This document shows positions 8,324 to 15,455 of a DNA stretch of 49,318 nt, piece after piece. Location: assembly GCA_007096045.1 (NCBI GenBank), contig SFAU01000057.1:1-49318 (forward strand), in the 5' to 3' direction. Position 1 is the stretch's first letter; each line of letters starts with the position of its first letter. A program made the position numbers and the translations under genes. The DNA comes from Microcystis novacekii Mn_MB_F_20050700_S1 (GTDB taxonomy: Bacteria; Cyanobacteriota; Cyanobacteriia; Cyanobacteriales; Microcystaceae). The notes below the pieces were generated by a model. The model saw only the letters and a list, made by a program, of their open reading frames with translations. It searched no databases and was not told where the DNA came from.

Positions 8324-8947
8324 TTATTTTAAGACTTCCAGGGCTTGATTGGCGCGCAATCTTACCACTGTTTCCGCTTCTGTCTCCCGAATCTGTCCTA
8401 AAAGTTCTCGAATCGCCCCGCGAAATGCCGCCGCCGCGGTTGCCAATCCCTCTAATCCAACGATCGCCGCATATCTAACCACCCATTCTGGATCCCCTTG
8501 CGAAAGTTGCTCCAGTGCCGCAAAAACTGCCTTTTGAGCCTCAGAAACCCGACTTTCCTCCAAATCAGACCAAATTATATTTCCTAAGCCTCTAGCCGCC
8601 CCTCGCCGCACGCTAAAAGAAAAATCACTCACCGCCGCCTCAAGTAATAAGTCCAATCCTCGCACATCGCCAATTCCCGCTAGGGCGCGGGTTGCCCAAG
8701 CTCTCGCCCCATAATTATAACCGTCTAGGTTGGCCAGTAAATAGGGAACCGCCGCTTTGCCGATGGCGATTAAACCATCCACGGCTGCCACGGAGGCACC
8801 GGGGTTATTATATCTCAGCACATCGGTGAGGGTGGGGATTGCCGCTTCACTTTTGACGGCGGCTAAATTTTCCACGGCGGTTAGTAACCCATTGGCTGAG
8901 TCGGCTTTTTCGACGGCAATAATTAAAGTTTCAACGGTAGGAAGCAT
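8324..8947 (-). CDS. cpcF: Phycocyanobilin lyase subunit CpcF (HEAT-repeat)
   Basis: A 207-residue all-helical HEAT/PBS-lyase repeat protein. The N-terminal helix (ETLIIAVEKADS), the segment YNNPGASVAAVDGLIAIG and the segment LDGYNYGARAWATRALAGIG are characteristic of CpcF. With CpcE it forms the E/F lyase that attaches phycocyanobilin to Cys84 of the phycocyanin alpha subunit, on the way to phycobilisome assembly. Length is close to known CpcF proteins (about 205-215). Its partner cpcE lies on the same strand about 3.7 kb upstream, separated by DUF29 genes and an R-M cassette. A different E/F-type lyase (PecF-like) is less likely. Confidence 0.78.
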   Translation of the reverse strand: MLPTVETLIIAVEKADSANGLLTAVENLAAVKSEAAIPTLTDVLRYNNPGASVAAVDGLIAIGKAAVPYLLANLDGYNYGARAWATRALAGIGDVRGLDLLLEAAVSDFSFSVRRGAARGLGNIIWSDLEESRVSEAQKAVFAALEQLSQGDPEWVVRYAAIVGLEGLATAAAAFRGAIRELLGQIRETEAETVVRLRANQALEVLK

Positions 8948-9265
8948 TGGTTATTAGTAGAGGGGATGGGGGGTGTAGGGTGTGGGGTTAGGGGGTGGGG
9001 GGGAGAATAAATAAAAATGGCTCTTCGGGACTTGGTATGGTTCGATGTGGGGGCATAAATCGACTCAATCCTTATCTGGCAAGAGATTTAATTGATTAGT
9101 TCGCTCCAGAACGCAAACAATTGACAAAAATTGCGGCAATGTCTGTCTCTATAAAGGTTTCATTCCTTATAACCCCGTCCATTGCATAAGACAAACCGAA
9201 GAACCATAAAAATAATCTCCTGAATACTGACTCCTAATCCCACCAACAAACTTTTAAAGATAATT
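8948..9265. other. Gene-free stretch upstream of cpcF
   Basis: A G-rich run with irregular heptamers (ggggtgtagggtgtggggtt-like, about 8965-9001) is followed by AT-rich sequence without a convincing frame. I see no promoter I can defend. The stretch ends at the DUF29 remnant. Confidence 0.5.
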
Positions 9266-9368
9266 TTATCGCCAAACTTTTTTCGGTAAAATCTGACTAA
9301 TTTTTTGGGGAAAAGGACAATCATCGGGAAAGTTAAAAGATTGATAATCGGGGTTATCTCGCCAGCTT
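9266..9368 (-). pseudogene. 3' remnant of a DUF29 gene, split by the R-M cassette
   Basis: On the minus strand this reads RDNPDYQSFNFPDDCPFP and then ends KKVWR with a TAA. It is almost identical to residues 113-143 of the intact DUF29 protein encoded at 12120-12551 (two visible differences). The match continues a few bases past the stop codon and breaks near 9369. It is the C-terminal end of the copy whose N-terminus is at 11877-11987. Confidence 0.85.
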
Positions 9369-9463
9369 TAGCAGCGAGTAACCCCCCCTATTGTACCAAA
9401 GAATCCATACCGTCCGCTACACTAGGGGTGTTATGCTGTTTGGTAAGGTCCTAGGGAACTTAA

Positions 9464-9480
9464 AATCCCATTTTGGGATT
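9464..9480. promoter_or_regulatory. Possible operator of the R-M regulator
   Basis: AATCCCA-ttt-TGGGATT is a perfect 7-base inverted repeat about 55 bases before the XRE regulator start. Control proteins of R-M systems bind paired symmetric boxes upstream of their own gene, so this is a candidate site. No binding evidence can be read from sequence. Confidence 0.35.
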
Positions 9481-9517
9481 ATTCTAAAATAGGTTTATCT
9501 TCTACTTGCTAACTACT

Positions 9518-9533
9518 GTGCTCATTAAAGCAC
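9518..9533. promoter_or_regulatory. Inverted repeat just before the XRE gene start
   Basis: GTGCT-cattaa-AGCAC ends one base before the ATG at 9535, leaving no room for a Shine-Dalgarno sequence. It could be an autoregulatory site covering the ribosome landing area, or an mRNA hairpin. Confidence 0.35.
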
Positions 9534-9534
9534 G

Positions 9535-9798
9535 ATGAAATCTATTTTTAGTCCAGAGTACCATGTCTTTCGTCGATGCCTGATCGCCGCGCGTAAGGAT
9601 GCGAATTTAACGCAAGCAGCCCTCGCTAAAGCCATCAAAAAGCCTCAATCCTTCGTTGCCAAATACGAAAATGGTGAAAGAAGATTAGATGTCGTTGAGT
9701 TCCTTCTGGTTAGTCGTGTCATCGGTGTAGATCCTTGCGAAATTTTAAGGCAAGTTGAGCAAGCTTGTCAGCCCACATCTTCTGGGGAGAGGTTATGA
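9535..9798 (+). CDS. XRE-family regulator of the R-M cassette (C-protein-like)
   Basis: An 87-residue protein consisting of one lambda-repressor/Cro-type helix-turn-helix. The motif LTQAALAKAIKKPQSFVAKYENGERRLD covers about residues 25-52 (key positions LTQ..LA....PQSF.AKYE.GERRLD). Size and position match the control proteins that time restriction-enzyme expression in Type II R-M systems, although the sequence is not a classic short C protein. Its stop overlaps the endonuclease start (ATGA, 9795-9798), so both are made from one message. No Shine-Dalgarno is visible. Confidence 0.75.
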   Translation: MKSIFSPEYHVFRRCLIAARKDANLTQAALAKAIKKPQSFVAKYENGERRLDVVEFLLVSRVIGVDPCEILRQVEQACQPTSSGERL

Positions 9799-10712
9799 AT
9801 ACAGAAGATGTTATTAGCCTTGCATCGCAATATCTAGATGATTTGTCTGGACATACATTTGACCTATTAGACATTGCTAGACCAATATCGGTTGCTGCAG
9901 CAGTGAATTTAGCCAAAGTAATTTCAAAGCTATCACCACTATTGGGAAATCTGATTGAATTTAACACTGTTGAGTTTTTGAATAAGCGGGAAATATTTGC
10001 GCCGTTTGGTGAATGGAAAAGACAAGATCCAGGATTTCCTGATACTGTCTTCATGGGTAGCATCCAGCCTACCCCAGGATTAGAAATAAAAGCATGGTTC
10101 CCATTAGCTACTGAAATAACAGCCCGTTTCAAAGATAGTCAAAATCATTTTCGGTTTGATCAAACCTACGTTTCCCTGATAGCTTGGCTGCCTGAAACAG
10201 TAATTTATGGAAAACCCAAGATTCTAGATGTGTGCGTTGTCTCTGGCTTTTCAGTGGCTAAAGCCAGAGATGACCACTATCATAATCCTCCCGATTACCT
10301 TGTTCTAGAACCTGAAGATACAACCCAAAGAACAGCAAATTTGCAGCAAACAAATACTAATGGATACAAATTTCAAGGAACGGATGAAGAACTATTTCAA
10401 GCTGAAGAGATAGTTAATTCTTGGGGAAATGATGGAAGAATTTATCAGCCGACACAAGAGTATCAAATGCTCTTACGAGAACTAATCACGCGCTTCAAAT
10501 ACAGATTAGACACCAATTTTGCCAAAATGGACAGGATTGTACATCCAGGAATTGAGGATTTTAAAAAGCGTGTTTATCGAACACAGTTCTCTGGGATGGA
10601 AGTAGGGCAGTGGAATAGGCTTTTAGCTAGTCGTCGAGAGGATTTAATTAAGTCTGCTTTCAGGGAACACCTTGGCATTAAAAAAGAGAACATTGATGAA
10701 CTACTTGACTAA
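9795..10712 (+). CDS. Type II restriction endonuclease (PD-(D/E)xK-like)
   Basis: The ATG at 9795 has GGGGAGAGG just upstream and overlaps the regulator stop, giving 305 residues. A candidate catalytic core is P82-D83 followed by E97-I98-K99 (GFPDTVF ... LEIKAW), the spacing expected of a PD-(D/E)xK nuclease. No other domain is recognised and the recognition sequence cannot be read. The gene lies between an XRE regulator and a DNA methyltransferase, and its 3' end overlaps the convergent methyltransferase gene by 35 bases. The function is therefore inferred from both motif and context. Confidence 0.7.
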   Translation: MNTEDVISLASQYLDDLSGHTFDLLDIARPISVAAAVNLAKVISKLSPLLGNLIEFNTVEFLNKREIFAPFGEWKRQDPGFPDTVFMGSIQPTPGLEIKAWFPLATEITARFKDSQNHFRFDQTYVSLIAWLPETVIYGKPKILDVCVVSGFSVAKARDDHYHNPPDYLVLEPEDTTQRTANLQQTNTNGYKFQGTDEELFQAEEIVNSWGNDGRIYQPTQEYQMLLRELITRFKYRLDTNFAKMDRIVHPGIEDFKKRVYRTQFSGMEVGQWNRLLASRREDLIKSAFREHLGIKKENIDELLD

Positions 10713-11766
10713 ACCTTTTAACTCCATAATAGAAATAAGTTTCGTCAATTTCACAAGCGAAAGCTTTTCGATTCAAGATATTGGCAGCTAAAGAGGCACT
10801 GAAAAGCCCCCCAAATGGTTCCCAAATCACATCCTGTTCCTCACTTGAGGCTTCAATAATTAATTTCATCAGATCCAGTGGCTTTTGATTTAAGTGAACA
10901 GCTTTACCATCCTGAGACTTAATTCGTTCATCATCGCGCAAAGCTGAACGCTCCCAAACATTTGTAAAACCATGGGGACAATTAAATTTAGAGCGCATCT
11001 TCTCCCACTCTTTACCTGTTAAAGAACGCTTCCCATCTTTAGAAAAATAGGGTTTTCCCTCTGGGTTTCCGTGTTCGTTGGCATAGAAAACTAATTTTTC
11101 AAACATTTCGGGTGGGGGAAAATACCATAAATGTCCTTGGTCAAAATATTTTCTTGTTGCCGCATCGGCGACACCACAAGCTAAATTAGCTTGACGCAAA
11201 GGTAAGCCCGATCTTAACCATTCCTTTCGGAGCCATTCTTTAAGTGTTAAATCAGCAATTTTGACTTCTCTAACGTATTGGACGCAAACCTCTGTCACCA
11301 CTGGAAAACGCCTTATTTTTTCTGTATTGACATTACCTGCAATATGACCTTTTCCTTTATTCCATATATTACAATTAACATATCGCCAACCAAATTTCTC
11401 AAGTATTGGATGCACCACAGCCCAGCCAATTTCTGAGTTCCAAAACCAAAGAGTTGTATTTGGCAAGGCCAACTTAGACCAAGCTTCCACATGAGGTTCA
11501 TACCATTCAGGTAGGTCAAGATGATCTGATGTATCACCTTCAAATCCTAAAAGACCGTAGCCTCCGTCTGAGATTATTACTATAGGTTGTTCCCAAGAAT
11601 CATAATGTTCAATGCTATTACCAAGACTCAGACTAACACTGCTGTTATTCCAAGCTGAAAAGGCTAGTTTCTCAGTAAGTTGGACAGTTTTGCCACGCCC
11701 AACAGTGCTTGTTGCTTTATTCTTCTTTATACTTGCCAGGCTATGGGAAGGCTCAGGTATATCCAT
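10678..11766 (-). CDS. DNA methyltransferase, beta-class (modification enzyme)
   Basis: A 362-residue amino-methyltransferase. Motif IV is the variant S66-D-G-G-Y-G (ISDGGYGLLG), and the AdoMet-binding motif I comes later, around 315-320 (WEPFGGLFSASLA). The order IV then I defines the beta class, whose members make N6-methyladenine or N4-methylcytosine. NQKPLDLMKLIIEAS before motif I is the usual motif X region. It should protect host DNA against the convergent endonuclease. Start ATG at 11766; an internal start cannot be ruled out. Target sequence unknown. Confidence 0.82.
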   Translation of the reverse strand: MDIPEPSHSLASIKKNKATSTVGRGKTVQLTEKLAFSAWNNSSVSLSLGNSIEHYDSWEQPIVIISDGGYGLLGFEGDTSDHLDLPEWYEPHVEAWSKLALPNTTLWFWNSEIGWAVVHPILEKFGWRYVNCNIWNKGKGHIAGNVNTEKIRRFPVVTEVCVQYVREVKIADLTLKEWLRKEWLRSGLPLRQANLACGVADAATRKYFDQGHLWYFPPPEMFEKLVFYANEHGNPEGKPYFSKDGKRSLTGKEWEKMRSKFNCPHGFTNVWERSALRDDERIKSQDGKAVHLNQKPLDLMKLIIEASSEEQDVIWEPFGGLFSASLAANILNRKAFACEIDETYFYYGVKRFSQVVHQCSLF

Positions 11767-11876
11767 GGATTTTTTATCGTCTTATAAACAGGATGAATAT
11801 CAATACTCTATCCTGTTTTAGGATATTTGGCTACCCCATAAACCAATGACCTAGAAACTTAGCCTAAGACTAGCAA

Positions 11877-11987
11877 ACTTTCTATCTCCTCGATCAAGTT
11901 TTCCCAGTCAACTTTATCACAGTTTTTTTGTTTTAACAGAGTGATTGTTTCGTTCAGCCACCCAACATAATCAGTTTGAATTATCAT
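11877..11987 (-). pseudogene. 5' remnant of the split DUF29 gene
   Basis: From the ATG at 11987 the product reads MIIQTDYVGWLNETITLL and on to IEEIESL, matching residues 1-38 of the intact DUF29 protein at 12120-12551 with a few substitutions. It then runs into unrelated sequence and stops. The shared sequence also includes about 40 bases upstream of the start (TTTATCCGTTTGAATTTAG), so the promoter area was duplicated too. The missing residues 39-112 are replaced by the R-M cassette. Confidence 0.85.
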
Positions 11988-12119
11988 AAGATATCTGGAT
12001 TTTATCCGTTTGAATTTAGATAAAAAATAACCAATCATTGACAGCATTTCTCATAAAGATAAAGTATAACCTGATAGGGCATCCTCAAAAAAGCAACAAG
12101 TGGATTAATAAAGATAATT

Positions 12120-12551
12120 TTATCGCCAAACTTTTTTCTGTAAGATCTGACTAATTTCTTGGGGAAAAGGACAATCATCGGGAAAGTTAAAGGATTGATA
12201 ATCGGGGTTATCTCGCAAGCTTTTTAAAGCCGTGGCATAGCAATCTAAAAATACTTGCTCCCAGTAGGGTTTTAAACTAGGAGAATCGCTCAAAAGTTCT
12301 TCTAGTTCCCGTTGGCTGCGCCTAATAGTTTCTTGCCAACCTCGATAATCCTCAACGTAATCAGTATAGCAAAGTTTGAGGCAGTGTTCTAACATGGTCG
12401 TTAACCGGTTGCGGAGTTCACGTTTTTGACTTCTGCCCAAACTTTCTATCTCCTCGATCAAGTTTTCCCAGTCAACTTTATCAAATTTTTTTTCTTTTAA
12501 CAGAGTGATTGTTTCGTTCAGCCAGCCGGCATAATCGGTTTGAATTAGCAT
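12120..12551 (-). CDS. DUF29 family protein (intact copy)
   Basis: A 143-residue soluble protein of the DUF29 family, which is common and often multicopy in cyanobacteria. Visible markers are the N-terminal YAGWLNETITLL, DKVDWENLIEEIESLGRSQ, then RNRLTTMLEHCLKL, and the C-terminal FPDDCPFPQEIS. The function of the family is not established. A second copy next to it has been interrupted by an R-M cassette. The gene lies between cpcE and the R-M cassette on the cpcE strand. Confidence 0.85.
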   Translation of the reverse strand: MLIQTDYAGWLNETITLLKEKKFDKVDWENLIEEIESLGRSQKRELRNRLTTMLEHCLKLCYTDYVEDYRGWQETIRRSQRELEELLSDSPSLKPYWEQVFLDCYATALKSLRDNPDYQSFNFPDDCPFPQEISQILQKKVWR

Positions 12552-12606
12552 AAAAAACTCTGGATTTTATCCGTTTGAATTTAGATAAAAAATAACCAAT
12601 TATTAA

Positions 12607-13425
12607 CTACAATAAACCATCCATTAAAGTGAGAATTTCGGAGATATTTTCGCCCCTAGAATTAGTTTTTAGATGGTTTTCTAAAAGTTCCTTGAGAGCA
12701 ACCAGTTTCAGACTATTTTCCGCCAAAGTATTAGCGATCGCATTAGCAGCTGGCAGATAACCCGTAGCACCTAGATCCATTAAAGCAGAACGACGCAGCT
12801 GTAATTCTTCCCCTTGCAAGGCCTTAATCAGAATATCGCCATAGTAGGAGTTAGCTGTGAGTTGATAGAGGGCGCGGGCAGCCGCATAACGCACTTTTTC
12901 GACGAAATGCTGTAAAAACGGTTCGATCAGGGGAATCGCTGCCGTTGCTTGCAGGGTTCCCAATGCCTCGATAATCGCCTCGTAGGGTTGGACTAAATGG
13001 GGTTTTCCCGCCACTAAAACGGCCACTTCGATGCCACCCTCTAATAGTTTCTCTAAAGGTGCGATCGCTATTTGATCCTGAAGCATTGCCAATGCTTGGG
13101 CAGCCGATTCACGCACATAATAATCTTCGCAGTCGAGACAGGCAATCAAAGCGGGAAGACAACTGAGATCATCTAATTTACCTAAAGCGCTGGCAGCGTT
13201 GCGTCGCAGGGGATAACCACCGTCAGGGGTGCGATCGCTTTCGTCCTCTAAAGCGGCAATTAACGCCGAAATCGCCTCCGGTTGACGAACACGAAATCTA
13301 CCCAACCACCAGGCAGCATAATAACGCGCTCCTAGGTCTTCTCTTTGCTGGATATTAGCGATCGCTTGTTCAACAGTATAGGCCGGATTATCGACGGGAG
13401 GAGAGTAAGAATCGCTCATAGACAA
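12607..13425 (-). CDS. cpcE: Phycocyanobilin lyase subunit CpcE (HEAT-repeat)
   Basis: A 272-residue HEAT/PBS-lyase repeat protein. The N-terminal YTVEQAIANIQQREDLGARY and YYAAWWLGRFRV, together with DGGYPLRRNAASALGKL and CEDYYVRESAAQAL, are hallmarks of CpcE, and the length is exactly typical. It is the larger half of the CpcE/CpcF chromophore lyase for the phycocyanin alpha subunit. Its start is followed upstream by a run of GGGTGTT/GGGGGTT heptamers. The cpcF partner is downstream beyond the DUF29/R-M block. Confidence 0.85.
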   Translation of the reverse strand: MSMSDSYSPPVDNPAYTVEQAIANIQQREDLGARYYAAWWLGRFRVRQPEAISALIAALEDESDRTPDGGYPLRRNAASALGKLDDLSCLPALIACLDCEDYYVRESAAQALAMLQDQIAIAPLEKLLEGGIEVAVLVAGKPHLVQPYEAIIEALGTLQATAAIPLIEPFLQHFVEKVRYAAARALYQLTANSYYGDILIKALQGEELQLRRSALMDLGATGYLPAANAIANTLAENSLKLVALKELLENHLKTNSRGENISEILTLMDGLL

Positions 13426-13433
13426 GTGAAAAT

Positions 13434-13468
13434 GGGTGTTGGGTGTTGGGTGTTGGGGGTTGGGGGTT
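13434..13468. repeat. Heptamer tandem repeat, (GGGTGTT)3(GGGGGTT)2
   Basis: Five 7-base units in perfect register lie between the cpcE start and the pyruvate kinase 3' end. This is a short tandemly repeated heptamer of the kind frequent in cyanobacterial intergenic DNA. Confidence 0.85.
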
Positions 13469-13523
13469 GGGGATATTAGTTGAATTTCCCCATTTCCCTA
13501 ATCCCTATCCCCTGATAACCGAC

Positions 13524-15299
13524 TCAGTTTTTCATAATTGCGGCGCTATTGCCAATACCGGAATAAATTAAACCCCGTTGAGCATCGAGACTAATGATCA
13601 CCCCTTCGCGGATAATTTTCGTGGCATCTTTAACCCCGACAATCACAGGAATACCCAATTTTAAACCAATAGTAGCGGCGTGATTGTTCATCGCAGTATC
13701 TTCGGTGATAATGCCGCCAGCTTTCCGCATCATATCCACATATTCGGCACTGGTGGTGGGAACGACTAAAATCTCCCCATTACTAAAACTACCCACTTCT
13801 CGGGCATTATGAGCCACTCGCGCCCGGCCCCTAGCCACACCCTGGCCGATACCCGTACCCTTGCCCAAAAGGGATTTTACCACTTCCACCTTAATTAAAT
13901 CCGTGGAACCGGCCACCCCTTGCAGAGTTCCCGCCGTCATCACTACTAAGTCACCATCCGCGAGGAGGTTATTTTCCTGGGCAAGATTCATCGCCACTTG
14001 AAAAGTTTGGCTAGTGGAGGGTAAATCGAGCAATAACATCGGTTTTACGCCCCAAACTAGCTGTAACTGCTGTGCCACTTCCCGATGGGGAGTAACGGCT
14101 AAAATCGGGGTTTTGGGGCGAAATCTGGAGACGTTACGGGCAGTAGAGCCGGTTTTTGTCAGGGTAATAATTGCCGCTGCCCCCAATTGCTCGGCAATTT
14201 GACTGACTGCCGAGGAAATAGCGTTAGGAATCGATTGTTTATTGTTAGAGCGAGCGGCACTATTGATCTGTTCCCGTTCGATCCTTTCGGCAATGCGGGC
14301 CATGGTTGCCACCGCTTCGATGGGATAATGACCCACAGCCGTTTCATTGGAAAGCATAACCGCATCAGTGCCATCTAAAATCGCGTTAGCCACGTCCGAA
14401 ACCTCGGCGCGGGTGGGACGAGGATTACTGGCCATACTGTCAAGCATTTGAGTGGCGGTGATAATCGGGATGCCTAGCTGATTAGCGGTATTAATCAGGC
14501 GTTTTTGCAGGATTGGCACGTCTTCTGCTGGTAATTCTACTCCTAAATCTCCCCTAGCCACCATAACACCATCACAGAGGGATAAAATTTCCTCCATTTC
14601 CTCGATCGCTTCGTGTTTTTCAATTTTAGCGATCACGGGGATAGATTTACCCGCGCTGGCGATTAATTCTTTAATTTCGAGGATATCTTGGGGATTACGC
14701 ACAAAACTGAGGGCGATCCAATCCACATCCCACAACAGTCCGAACATTAAATCTTTTTTGTCCTTATCGGTTAAAGCTTTTACCGACAGATAGACGTTGG
14801 GAAAATTCACCCCTTTATTACTGGATAAGACACCCCCAACCACTACGCGACAGGAAAGATCACCTTTCAGACGATCCACTGATTCCACCCGCATTTCGAC
14901 TTTACCATCATCGAGGAGAATTCTCGAACCTTCTGGGACTTCTTGGGCCAGAGAGGGATAGCTAATCGAACTTATTTCCTGATTACATTCCACATCCCTA
15001 GAAGTAAGGATAAAGGCTTCCCCTGGTTTCAGGGTAATCGACCCACAGGCAAATTTACCTAAACGAATTTTTGGTCCCTGCAGATCCTGAAGGATGCCAA
15101 TCGGTTGATTAAGTTCAAAGGCTAACTGACGGATCAAGTTAATGCTGTGACGATGGTAATCGTGATCGCCATGGGAAAAGTTTAATCTAAATGTCGTCGC
15201 CCCCGCCTTGATCATCTGACGTAATGTTTCCTTATTTTGCGAGGCTGGGCCAATTGTGGCCACAATTTTAGTGCGACGGGGGAAAGACAGAGAGTGCAT
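13524..15299 (-). CDS. pyk: Pyruvate kinase with C-terminal PEP-utiliser domain
   Basis: The ATG at 15299 is chosen because MHSLSFPRRTKIVATIGPAS is where family similarity begins; the frame upstream of it (to 15449) is not pyruvate-kinase-like. The 591-residue enzyme converts PEP and ADP to pyruvate and ATP. It shows the family signature around IAKIEKHEAIEEMEEIL and GVMVARGDLGVELP, and ATQMLDSM. Residues from about 490 form the phosphohistidine-type swivelling domain (ILVVPTTSAEYVDMM, GIITED, NNHAATIGLKLGIPVIVG) often fused in cyanobacterial and Bacillus enzymes. In this domain the canonical T-x-G-G-x-x-S-H is altered to T-A-M-N-N-H, keeping the His. Confidence 0.9.
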   Translation of the reverse strand: MHSLSFPRRTKIVATIGPASQNKETLRQMIKAGATTFRLNFSHGDHDYHRHSINLIRQLAFELNQPIGILQDLQGPKIRLGKFACGSITLKPGEAFILTSRDVECNQEISSISYPSLAQEVPEGSRILLDDGKVEMRVESVDRLKGDLSCRVVVGGVLSSNKGVNFPNVYLSVKALTDKDKKDLMFGLLWDVDWIALSFVRNPQDILEIKELIASAGKSIPVIAKIEKHEAIEEMEEILSLCDGVMVARGDLGVELPAEDVPILQKRLINTANQLGIPIITATQMLDSMASNPRPTRAEVSDVANAILDGTDAVMLSNETAVGHYPIEAVATMARIAERIEREQINSAARSNNKQSIPNAISSAVSQIAEQLGAAAIITLTKTGSTARNVSRFRPKTPILAVTPHREVAQQLQLVWGVKPMLLLDLPSTSQTFQVAMNLAQENNLLADGDLVVMTAGTLQGVAGSTDLIKVEVVKSLLGKGTGIGQGVARGRARVAHNAREVGSFSNGEILVVPTTSAEYVDMMRKAGGIITEDTAMNNHAATIGLKLGIPVIVGVKDATKIIREGVIISLDAQRGLIYSGIGNSAAIMKN

Positions 15300-15392
15300 A
15301 GATAAGCAACTAAATAGGCGAAGTAAATATAGCGGCGTTTGGTACGCTTCGCTCATCTTCTCATAAATGGTTATACCCAGTGAAAAGTTAAA

Positions 15393-15428
15393 AGTAAAAA
15401 AACGGTGAGATCTACAAATCCCACCGTT
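15393..15428 (-). terminator. Intrinsic terminator of the porin gene
   Basis: On the minus strand AACGGTGGGAT and ATCTCACCGTT pair around a short loop and are followed by TTTTTTTAC. It starts about 28 bases past the porin stop codon, so it is well placed as a rho-independent terminator. Confidence 0.8.
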
Positions 15429-15455
15429 CTTATTGATCGAGTCCGTCAACTTAGC

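Noticed and set aside
13524-15449. Longer pyruvate kinase start at 15449
   Set aside because: The extra 50 residues cross the porin terminator, show no family similarity, and the enzyme begins naturally at the ATG at 15299.
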